A stretch of 5,637 bases of DNA from Jatrophihabitans sp. (GTDB taxonomy: Bacteria; Actinomycetota; Actinomycetes; Mycobacteriales; Jatrophihabitantaceae). Location: positions 1 through 5,637 of the forward strand of contig JAOPVG010000514.1 in NCBI GenBank assembly GCA_025966255.1. The letters run 5' to 3'. This document shows positions 1 to 4,766 of this stretch, piece by piece; position 1 is the first letter of the stretch, and each line of letters starts with the position of its first letter. The translations under genes and the position numbers were made by a program. Under the pieces are notes generated by a model that saw nothing but the letters and a program-made list of their open reading frames with translations, had not been told where the DNA came from and did not search any database.

Positions 1-172
1 GCGCCTGTTGGCTGCGCCCCGGCTCGACGGCGATGGCCCGCAGGATGCCGGCCTGCGGCGGACTGAGACCCAACGCGGCAATGCGGCCGGCGAAGCGATC
101 CGCGGCGTGCTGGCCGAGCTGGGCGAGAAGGAAGGCAACGCCCCCGGTGTGGCGTCGGTCGGTGGACGGCAT
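1..172 (-). CDS. MarR-family transcriptional regulator, N-terminal part
   Basis: Reading the minus strand from the ATG at 172 gives 57 residues before the gene leaves the window. They begin MPSTDRRHTGGVAFLLAQLG and continue with an alanine-rich first helix, then ALGLSPPQAGILRAI and EPGRSQQA. This is the typical start of an actinobacterial MarR protein: the dimerisation helix, then the xLGLxPPQAGxLRA segment leading into the winged helix-turn-helix. Known members are small dimeric DNA-binding repressors, often autoregulated and released by small phenolic or oxidising ligands. The recognition helix and wing lie outside the window, so the ligand class cannot be guessed. No Shine-Dalgarno sequence precedes the ATG, but a -10-like GATAAT ends eight bases upstream, so a leaderless mRNA is plausible. 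The gene is divergent from the membrane protein at 294, the usual arrangement for a MarR gene and its target. Confidence 0.85.
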   Translation of the reverse strand, partial: MPSTDRRHTGGVAFLLAQLGQHAADRFAGRIAALGLSPPQAGILRAIAVEPGRSQQA

Positions 173-180
173 GGCAGGAG

Positions 181-208
181 ATTATCCGAAGACCGTTCAC
201 GATGCGAA
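181..208 (-). promoter_or_regulatory. Predicted promoter of the MarR gene (possibly leaderless)
   Basis: On the minus strand, TTCGCA (203-208, four of six matches to TTGACA) is separated by 16 bp from GATAAT (181-186, five of six matches to TATAAT). The -10 box ends eight bases before the ATG at 172. The transcript would therefore start at or next to the start codon, which agrees with the missing Shine-Dalgarno sequence. This is a motif reading only. Confidence 0.45.
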
Positions 209-210
209 CG
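194..210. promoter_or_regulatory. Inverted repeat, candidate MarR operator
   Basis: CGTTC (194-198) and GAACG (206-210) form a perfect 5-bp inverted repeat around a 7-bp centre, 17 bp in all. MarR proteins usually bind imperfect palindromes of about this size. The repeat covers the predicted -35 box of the MarR gene, so binding there would repress the regulator's own transcription. It also lies just upstream of the likely promoter of the divergent membrane gene. The half-sites are short and could arise by chance. Confidence 0.4.
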
Positions 211-226
211 ATCCCTGAATTAAACG

Positions 227-255
227 TTGCTGCGATGAATGATTACTGATATGAA
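227..255 (+). promoter_or_regulatory. Predicted promoter of the six-helix membrane protein gene
   Basis: TTGCTG (227-232) and TATGAA (250-255, four of six matches to TATAAT) are separated by 17 bp, inside the most AT-rich stretch of the window. A start near position 262 would leave a leader of about 30 nt before the ATG at 294, which contains the ribosome binding site AGGAG at 284-288. The 10-bp direct repeats at 235-260 overlap the spacer and the -10 box. Confidence 0.4.
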
Positions 256-260
256 TGATT
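235..260. repeat. Direct repeat of ATGAATGATT in the divergent promoter region
   Basis: ATGAATGATT occurs at 235-244 and again, identically, at 251-260, with a 16-bp offset and a 6-bp spacer. One copy lies in the spacer of the predicted plus-strand promoter and the other covers its -10 box. Tandem identical sites next to a regulator gene may be binding sites. Alternatively they are a short chance duplication in an AT-rich patch. Confidence 0.6.
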
Positions 261-293
261 CGACCGCAACCGTCGCATCAATCAGGAGTCACC

Positions 294-983
294 ATGACCA
301 CGACCGAGTCCGCAGTCCATCGACAGCAGGGCGGACCGCCGCTCGGCGTGCTCGCCGTCGTGAGCACCGCGTTGTTTCTCGCCGGGCTTTTCATCGCCGC
401 CGCGGTCGGCAAGGGCTTCCCCCCTGCGCCGACGGTGTCCGCCGGCACCATCCAGACGTACTTCCACGACCACCGCACGGCCTCGCGGATCTCGGCCGTG
501 TTCCAGTTCGGCTCGTCCGTGCCGCTCGCGCTCTACGCCGCCACCGCATCCGCGCGGCTGCGCAACCTCGGTGTTCGGGCACCGGGCGCGACCATCGGTC
601 TCGTCGGCGGTGTCCTGGCCGCTGCATTCCTGGCCCTGTCGGGCCTGATCACCTGGGTCCTCTCCCGCGCGGAGATCGTCAGCGATCCCACGCTCGTGCG
701 GGCGCTGCATGACCTCTCCTACATGACCGGCGGCACCGGGAACGTAGTGTTCCTCGGCCTGTTGGTAGCCGGGATCGCCGTGCCGGCGTTTTTCACCCGT
801 CTGTTGCCCCGCCCGCTCGTGTTCGTGGGGCTGTTCTTCGCCGTCATCGCCGAGTTGTCCACGTTGAGCATCGTGAGCGACCCGCTCGGGTACCTGTTGC
901 CGGTCGCCCGATTCCCGATTCTGATCTGGCTGATCGTTGCCGGGTTCCTCCTGCCGCACACCCGGGTCCGGGCGAACGCCTGA
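294..983 (+). CDS. Six-helix integral membrane protein (DUF4386-like)
   Basis: The product is 229 residues, starting MTTTESAVHRQQGG. The ATG at 294 is preferred over the in-frame ATG at 255 because AGGAG (284-288) lies five bases upstream of it, and 255 falls inside the predicted promoter. Six hydrophobic segments are visible at about residues 17-39, 66-88, 99-122, 148-168, 174-194 and 205-221. A short non-membrane loop after helix 1 carries FPPAPTVSAG and YFHDHRTASR. There is no signal peptide distinct from helix 1, no cofactor motif and no obvious catalytic residue. The pattern resembles small actinobacterial membrane proteins of the DUF4386 type, which from memory often sit beside MarR genes. 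That family name is tentative and its function is unknown. The divergent MarR gene suggests inducible expression. A hairpin starts seven bases after the stop codon. Confidence 0.88.
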   Translation: MTTTESAVHRQQGGPPLGVLAVVSTALFLAGLFIAAAVGKGFPPAPTVSAGTIQTYFHDHRTASRISAVFQFGSSVPLALYAATASARLRNLGVRAPGATIGLVGGVLAAAFLALSGLITWVLSRAEIVSDPTLVRALHDLSYMTGGTGNVVFLGLLVAGIAVPAFFTRLLPRPLVFVGLFFAVIAELSTLSIVSDPLGYLLPVARFPILIWLIVAGFLLPHTRVRANA

Positions 984-989
984 CTGCTT

Positions 990-1015
990 CGGCTCGAGAA
1001 GGTAGGTTCGAGCCG
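990..1015 (+). terminator. Hairpin just after the membrane protein gene
   Basis: CGGCTCGA (990-997) pairs perfectly with TCGAGCCG (1008-1015) around a 10-nt loop, beginning seven bases after the stop codon at 981-983. There is no T-run after it, so it is either a weak terminator of the GC-rich actinobacterial type or a 3'-end stabilising hairpin. A stronger hairpin follows at 1051. Confidence 0.45.
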
Positions 1016-1023
1016 GGTCGATC

Positions 1024-1041
1024 CTCGTGTTCACACACGGG
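1024..1041. repeat. Small hairpin between the two terminator-like structures
   Basis: CTCGTGT (1024-1030) can pair with ACACGGG (1035-1041), including one G-T wobble, around the loop TCAC. It lies between the hairpins at 990 and 1051 in the convergent intergenic region. By itself it is weak and may have no function. Confidence 0.3.
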
Positions 1042-1050
1042 TTCGATCAA

Positions 1051-1085
1051 GGCCCCGGCTGGTGCTCGCTACACCGACCGGGGCC
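1051..1085. terminator. Strong, probably bidirectional, terminator between convergent genes
   Basis: GGCCCCGG (1051-1058) pairs with CCGGGGCC (1078-1085). After one C/A mismatch the stem continues with TGGTG (1060-1064) against CACCG (1072-1076), leaving the 7-nt loop CTCGCTA. On the plus strand GCTTT follows the stem. On the minus strand TTGAT follows it, so both orientations end in a short T-containing tail. It lies 68 bp after the membrane gene and 125 bp after the end of the GT39 gene, where both transcripts would need to stop. Confidence 0.7.
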
Positions 1086-1184
1086 GCTTTCCGGTCAAGT
1101 CAGTGGACGCCGCGGCCCGGCACCGACGGTATCGAGTCCGGGCTGGCCCGGTCCCGGGCGGCGGCCGGCGACCACCGCGTCCGG

Positions 1185-1198
1185 CACTAGCCACTAGC
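1185..1198. repeat. Tandem 7-bp repeat CACTAGC
   Basis: CACTAGC is repeated twice without a gap, just beyond the 3' end of the GT39 gene. On the minus strand it supplies stop codons. It is too short to infer a function. The rest of 1086-1209 shows only GC-rich sequence with short chance palindromes such as CCGGG-CTGG-CCCGG at 1138-1151. Confidence 0.5.
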
Positions 1199-1209
1199 CG
1201 GGTTGCCGA

Positions 1210-3255
1210 TCAGCTCAGGTCGTACACGGTCTGGCCGCCGATCGTCGTGGCGGTGTAGTTCGCGGCGACCCAGGCAGTGATCTGGCTGCCGACGCTGCTC
1301 GCGGCACTCGGCCCGCCGCCGCCCTGGCCGCCGCCGGCGATGAAGTAGTGCACCTTGCCGGCCGCGACGTCGGCCTGGAACTGGGTGAGGGTGGGGGAGT
1401 TGTCCGACCCGCTCCAGCCGCCGATGGCCATCACCGCCTTGCCGCTCGCGAGCTCCAAGTCGGCCGCCGATTGGTCGCCCACCGTCGCCGCGGCCCAGGT
1501 GTTGGTGGTGGCCTGCAGCGTCTGCGTCAGCGCGGTGGAGGCGGTCGAGCCATCCGACTGGGCCGTGCCGGGAGCACCACCGCCGAGACCGGCGGGCGGT
1601 GTACCGCCGCCGAGCCCCGCGGGCGCGGTGCCGGTGGGACGCGTACCGGCTGGCGGACCGCCCGCTCCACGCAGACCGCCGCCCCGGCCGCCGCCGGGCC
1701 CGCTGGTCTGCGCAGCGGCCGGTCCGACGCTCGGGATGCTGCCCGTGTGCGGGGTGGCGGCGGTGGCCACGGCGAAGGCACCGGTGCCGATCAGCGCGGT
1801 CGCCATGCCGATGACGACGACGGCGCGCGCCGCCCGGCCCAACCGACCCGGCGGGACGAGCACACCGCCGATCGTCAGCACCGTCGCGACGGCCAGCAGG
1901 TAGCGCAGCTCCGGATGCCACGACGGCGTCCGTCCGAGCAGGATGTAGCTCCAAGTACCCGCGGCGAGGGCCAGCGCGGCCAAGCCGACGCGTCCGGAAA
2001 TGCTCGAGCGAGCCCGCCACAGTTGGGCGCCACCGATGCCGACGAGGGCGGCGATCGCCGGGGCGAGTGCGACCGTGTAGTACGGGTGGATGATCCCCTT
2101 CATGTAGCTGAAGACGAGGCCCGTGACGATCAGCCAGCCGCCCCACAGCAGCAGTGCCGCCCGCGTGCGGTCGGTGCGCGGCGCGCGTCGGCACAGGACC
2201 AGTCCGGCGGCCAGCGCGACGAGTGCCGCCGGCAGCAGCCACGAGATCTCGTTCGCCATCTCGCTGCCGAACAGCCGGCCCAGACCGGTGCTGCCGCCGA
2301 AGCTGGAGCCGGCGGCGGCATTGCCGCCGCCGCCTCCGCCCACGCCGCCCGCGGCGCCTGTGCTGCCGAACAGGCGGCCGAAGCCGTTGTAGCCGAAGAC
2401 CAGGTTGAGCACGCTGTTGTTCGTCGAGCCGCCGATGTAGGGACGCGAGCCGGCCGGCCACAGCCCGACAACCACCACCCACCAGCCGGCCGAGACGACA
2501 AGCGCGAGACCGGCCAGCAGGGTGTGCCCGATCCGTCGTCGCAGCGAGGTCGGCGCCGCTATCAGGTACACGAGCGCGAAGGCCGGGAGCACGAGTAGGC
2601 CCTGCAGCATCTTGGTGAGGAACGCAAAGCCGACGGCCGTGCCGGCAAGGGCGAGCCACCGGGCACTGGCGTTCTCCAACGCCCGCGTCACCGCGTAGGC
2701 GCCTGCGACGAGCAGCAGGGTGAGCAGGGCGTCTGGGTTGTTGAAGCGGAACATCAGGACGGCGGCGGGGGTGAGGGCGAGCACCGCCCCAGCCATCAGT
2801 CCGGCGCGCGGGCCGGCGACCCGTTTGACCGCGCCGTAGAGCAGGCCGACGCTCGCCACCCCCTCGAGGGCCTGCGGCACGAGCAGGCTCCAGGTGTTGA
2901 AGCCGAAGATCCGCGCCGACAGGCCGGTGATCCACAGCGCGGCCGGCGGCTTGTCGACGGTGATCGAGTTGCCCGAGTCGAGCGAGCCGAAGAACCACGC
3001 CTTCCAACTCTGCGAGCCGGCCTGCGTCGCGGCCGCGTAGAAGCTGTTGGCGTAGCCGGACGCCGACAGATTCCAGAGGTAGAGCAGGCCGGTGAGGCCC
3101 AGCAGAGCGAGCAGGGCGGGGCGGGCCCAGGCCGGCTCGTCGGCCGGTCCGCGCACGATGCGCTGCAGTCGGCCGCGGTGGATCGGGCCGCTCGGGTCGG
3201 TCGTGGGGGGATCGCTGCTGGTCAGGTCGGGCGGCGTGGTGACGGTCGTGGTCAT
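1210..3255 (-). CDS. GT39-family polytopic glycosyltransferase, YkcA/YkcB-like
   Basis: This 681-residue membrane enzyme belongs to the PMT/ArnT superfamily, whose members move a sugar from a polyprenyl-phosphate donor to an acceptor on the outer face of the membrane. The cytoplasmic N-terminus (1-43) is Thr/Pro-rich and about a dozen hydrophobic helices follow. The first outer loop carries YANSFYAAA (68-76), SWKAWFFGSLD (83-93) and ITVDKPPAALW (98-108), the signature of YkcB-like members; D93 and D101 are the candidate acidic residues. FNNPDALL (171-178) is also typical. A glycine-rich loop (300-323) is flanked by two GxGRLFGS copies. A Gly/Pro/Ala-rich linker (about 507-571) leads to an outside domain (about 572-681) with AVMAIGGWSGSDNS, KVHYFIAGGG and a final TVYDLS, as in the family. 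The ATG at 3255 directly follows an in-frame TAG and has AAGGA (3263-3267) seven bases upstream. Donor and acceptor are not readable from sequence. Confidence 0.92.
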   Translation of the reverse strand: MTTTVTTPPDLTSSDPPTTDPSGPIHRGRLQRIVRGPADEPAWARPALLALLGLTGLLYLWNLSASGYANSFYAAATQAGSQSWKAWFFGSLDSGNSITVDKPPAALWITGLSARIFGFNTWSLLVPQALEGVASVGLLYGAVKRVAGPRAGLMAGAVLALTPAAVLMFRFNNPDALLTLLLVAGAYAVTRALENASARWLALAGTAVGFAFLTKMLQGLLVLPAFALVYLIAAPTSLRRRIGHTLLAGLALVVSAGWWVVVVGLWPAGSRPYIGGSTNNSVLNLVFGYNGFGRLFGSTGAAGGVGGGGGGNAAAGSSFGGSTGLGRLFGSEMANEISWLLPAALVALAAGLVLCRRAPRTDRTRAALLLWGGWLIVTGLVFSYMKGIIHPYYTVALAPAIAALVGIGGAQLWRARSSISGRVGLAALALAAGTWSYILLGRTPSWHPELRYLLAVATVLTIGGVLVPPGRLGRAARAVVVIGMATALIGTGAFAVATAATPHTGSIPSVGPAAAQTSGPGGGRGGGLRGAGGPPAGTRPTGTAPAGLGGGTPPAGLGGGAPGTAQSDGSTASTALTQTLQATTNTWAAATVGDQSAADLELASGKAVMAIGGWSGSDNSPTLTQFQADVAAGKVHYFIAGGGQGGGGPSAASSVGSQITAWVAANYTATTIGGQTVYDLS
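1543..1737 (-). other. Gly/Pro/Ala-rich linker of the GT39 protein with internal repeats
   Basis: Residues about 507-571 are almost entirely G, P, A, T and S, and include PAGLGGG twice (545-551 and 554-560). This segment joins the last membrane helix (about 477-499) to the folded C-terminal domain and should be a flexible extracytoplasmic tether. Its DNA is repetitive and GC-rich, so length variation between strains is likely (inference). Confidence 0.65.
2263..2385 (-). repeat. Glycine-rich outer loop bracketed by duplicated GxGRLFGS
   Basis: GFGRLFGS (residues 291-298; 2362-2385) and GLGRLFGS (324-331; 2263-2286) flank a loop of 24 residues rich in glycine, including six consecutive glycines. 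From memory, a glycine-rich insertion with a repeated RLFG-like motif at this place is common in actinobacterial GT39 proteins, so it looks like a family trait rather than an error. The role is unknown. Confidence 0.6.
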
Positions 3256-3327
3256 CTAGGCGTCCTTCGTGAGATCGGAATCTGACTCGAAGCCTCCGGT
3301 GAACGCGGTCATGGGCATCTCACCGCA

Positions 3328-3344
3328 ACGTCAACAACACGTCA
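3328..3344. repeat. Direct repeat ACGTCA spaced by one helical turn
   Basis: ACGTCA occurs at 3328-3333 and 3339-3344, an 11-bp offset, which places both copies on the same DNA face. It lies in the 144-bp gap between the divergent GT39 and PucR genes and could be a binding site, possibly for the PucR protein. No confident -35/-10 pair could be placed for either gene. Six-base repeats are weak evidence. Confidence 0.35.
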
Positions 3345-3388
3345 GTAACCGATGTCCGTCGGCTGTGAGGCTCTAGCGTGGGCCGGAC

Positions 3389-3394
3389 AGGAGG
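3389..3394 (+). promoter_or_regulatory. Ribosome binding site that fixes the PucR start
   Basis: A full AGGAGG lies five bases before the GTG at 3400, whereas the ATG at 3352 in the same frame has no purine-rich site upstream. This favours translation from GTG 3400 and removes 16 residues from the longer reading. Confidence 0.75.
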
Positions 3395-3399
3395 TGGCT

Positions 3400-4596
3400 G
3401 TGCCGAAGTCGAGTTCATCGGTGGCCGCGGACGTCCTCGCCGAGGTCGCCGCGGGCGGTGCGACCGACGCCGGAGGGCTACCGGTGGATCTGCTCGGGGA
3501 CTTCCTCGCCGTCCTGAGCGATGCGGTGAGCGACGGCCGGCCCATCCCGCCCGCCCGACTGCGCGCCTACCGGATGCTGGGCGACCGCGCCGCGCGACAG
3601 GGCGTGGCGCTGCGCGCGCTGCTCGACCTCTACCTCTCGGCCGCCTGGCGGTTGTGGCGGCATCTGCCGCCAATCGTGAATGCGCACCAGGACCCGGCTG
3701 CCGTGGTCGTCGCCGGCGAGGTGATGCTGCACGGGGTCGACGACGTCGTGGCGGCGCTCACGGAGGGCTACCAGCTGGCCCGGCGCGCGCTGGTCCGGGC
3801 CCAGGAGTCGGCCCGCCGCGAGTTCATCGACGACCTCCTCAACGGGGCGACCGACGTGGTCGGCCTGCTCCACCGTGCCGACGGTTTCGGGCTCGACCTG
3901 TCCGGCCCGCACGCAGTGGCGACCGTGCAGGCCGAGCGCGGCTTCGACGACGGCATCCCGCTGGTCGCGGCGCTCGAACGAGCCGTCCTGGGCACCAAGG
4001 GTGACGCCCAGGCACTGCTGGCCAGCAAGGAGGGCCGGCTGGTGGTGATCTTCGCCGCCCCCGACCGCGCGGCCATCGATCACGTGCTGGATCAGCTCGG
4101 CAAGACCCTCGGCAAGGCGCGCCGCGGTCGGGCCTCGGTCGGCAGGTGGCAGCTCGGTCTCGGCCGGGCCGGGATCGGCGCCGCCGGAGTCGTTGCGTCG
4201 TATCGGGAATCGCTGGACGCGCTGGACCTGGCCGGTCGGCTCGGCTTGCCCACGCCGGTCGTCGATGCCAGAGACCTGCTCGTCTACCAGGTACTGCTAC
4301 GGGACCGGGCCGCGCTCGCTGATCTCGTGGAGAGCACGCTCGGTCCGTTGCGTTCGGCGCGCGGCGGACCGGGGCCGCTGCTCGAGACCCTCGGCCGCTA
4401 CTTCGGCGCCGGTGGCAATGCGGCGGCGAGCGCCCGCGACCTGCACCTCTCGGTGCGCGCCGTGACGTATCGGCTGAACCGGGTCCGCGACCTCACCGGC
4501 CTCGATCCGAACCGTCCCGACGACCGGTTCGCGCTGCACGTGGCCGTCCTCGGTGCCCGGCTGCTGGACTGGCCCACAGCGGGCTCTTCCGCCTGA
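3400..4596 (+). CDS. PucR/CdaR-type helix-turn-helix regulator
   Basis: The preferred product is 398 residues from GTG 3400; the ATG at 3352 would give 414. Three parts are visible. Residues about 28-145 are helical (LPVDLLGDFL, LLDLYLSAAWRLWRHLPP, ending ARREFIDDLLNG) and resemble the RsbRD-N-like segment of many actinobacterial PucR proteins rather than the true purine-responsive PucR N-domain. About 168-290 looks like the degenerate GGDEF-like CdaR module. Residues 327-389 form the C-terminal HTH, with NAAASARDLHLSVRAVTYRL followed by NRVRDLTGLDP and a final RFALHVAVLGARLL, the hallmark of this family. Such proteins usually act as transcriptional activators of metabolic genes, with unknown ligands in most actinobacterial cases. 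The gene is divergent from the GT39 gene, the best local candidate target. No membrane segment is seen. Confidence 0.9.
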   Translation: MPKSSSSVAADVLAEVAAGGATDAGGLPVDLLGDFLAVLSDAVSDGRPIPPARLRAYRMLGDRAARQGVALRALLDLYLSAAWRLWRHLPPIVNAHQDPAAVVVAGEVMLHGVDDVVAALTEGYQLARRALVRAQESARREFIDDLLNGATDVVGLLHRADGFGLDLSGPHAVATVQAERGFDDGIPLVAALERAVLGTKGDAQALLASKEGRLVVIFAAPDRAAIDHVLDQLGKTLGKARRGRASVGRWQLGLGRAGIGAAGVVASYRESLDALDLAGRLGLPTPVVDARDLLVYQVLLRDRAALADLVESTLGPLRSARGGPGPLLETLGRYFGAGGNAAASARDLHLSVRAVTYRLNRVRDLTGLDPNRPDDRFALHVAVLGARLLDWPTAGSSA

Positions 4597-4603
4597 GCGG
4601 CAA

Positions 4604-4622
4604 GTTGCCGGAATCCGGCAAC
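4604..4622. terminator. Perfect 9-1-9 palindrome after the PucR gene
   Basis: GTTGCCGGA (4604-4612) and TCCGGCAAC (4614-4622) are perfect inverted copies around a single A. As RNA this folds to a 7-bp stem with the loop GAATC, seven bases after the PucR stop. No T-run follows, so it could be a terminator of the GC-rich type or a DNA operator upstream of the TerC gene. Position favours the first reading; the exact symmetry also fits the second. Confidence 0.5.
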
Positions 4623-4667
4623 GAACGTGGCGAATTCCGTCTGTCAACGGACTCCGCCTTCCGCAAG

Positions 4668-4752
4668 ACTCCCAACCAGACTTGAGCGTAGTCAAGTTGT
4701 CCGCCCGTCGCGACGCCCCGGCGTACCGAGGGGCGGACAACCCGGTTGGAGT
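4668..4752 (+). promoter_or_regulatory. Structured leader of the TerC gene, candidate cis-regulatory RNA
   Basis: Three helices can be drawn by hand. The closing helix pairs 4668-4677 (ACTCCCAACC) with 4744-4752 (GGTTGGAGT), nine pairs with one bulged C. Inside it, ACTTGA (4680-4685) pairs with TCAAGT (4692-4697). Next, GTTGTCCGCCC (4696-4706) pairs perfectly with GGGCGGACAAC (4731-4741), 11 bp, around a 24-nt loop holding an inner ACGC/GCGT stem. The two inner hairpins share two bases, so one must fray. A competing small hairpin, CAACC-C-GGTTG (4738-4748), would disrupt both the long stem and the closing helix. The closing helix ends three bases before the GAGGGAG ribosome binding site, so it could control translation. 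Riboswitch class and ligand are unknown, and a DNA dyad for a repressor is an alternative. Confidence 0.4.
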
Positions 4753-4766
4753 TCGAGGGAGATCCG

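Noticed and set aside
8..223. 71-residue plus-strand frame over the MarR gene
   Set aside because: Antisense to the recognisable MarR N-terminus, with no ribosome binding site or domain.
282..1034. 250-residue minus-strand frame antisense to the membrane protein gene
   Set aside because: The translation is rich in G, R, E, D and Q with no hydrophobic or domain pattern; the plus-strand frame has a ribosome binding site and clear helices.
1024..1060. tRNA-like T-loop (GGTTCGATC at 1040-1048)
   Set aside because: The flanking bases do not form a T-stem, and no anticodon arm, D arm or acceptor stem is found around it.
2310..2345. GCC/GCG-rich stretch as a microsatellite or CRISPR-like repeat
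   Set aside because: It simply encodes the polyglycine loop of the GT39 protein; there is no regular repeat-spacer pattern.
1348..2598. 416-residue plus-strand open frame antisense to the GT39 gene
   Set aside because: Low-complexity Arg/Gly/Ala composition, no ribosome binding site and no family resemblance; an artefact of high GC.
1187..3007. 606-residue open frame on the minus strand overlapping the GT39 gene
   Set aside because: It is a shadow in another frame of a GC-rich gene. Its translation is Arg/Gly/Ala-rich with no domain, while the frame at 1210-3255 gives a clear GT39 protein.
4636..4680. Possible yybP-ykoY manganese riboswitch (pieces GTCAAC and GCAAGACT upstream of a TerC gene)
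   Set aside because: The family's defining GGGGAGUAG-type segment is not present anywhere in 4597-4766, and no closing helix with the GCAAGACT part could be found. The short matches are not enough; a covariance-model search would settle it.
4680..4697. HspR (HAIR) operator, from CTTGAG...TCAAG
   Set aside because: The arms are too close together and lack the extra bases of the CTTGAGT-N7-ACTCAAG consensus. The sequence is better read as a small hairpin in the TerC leader.
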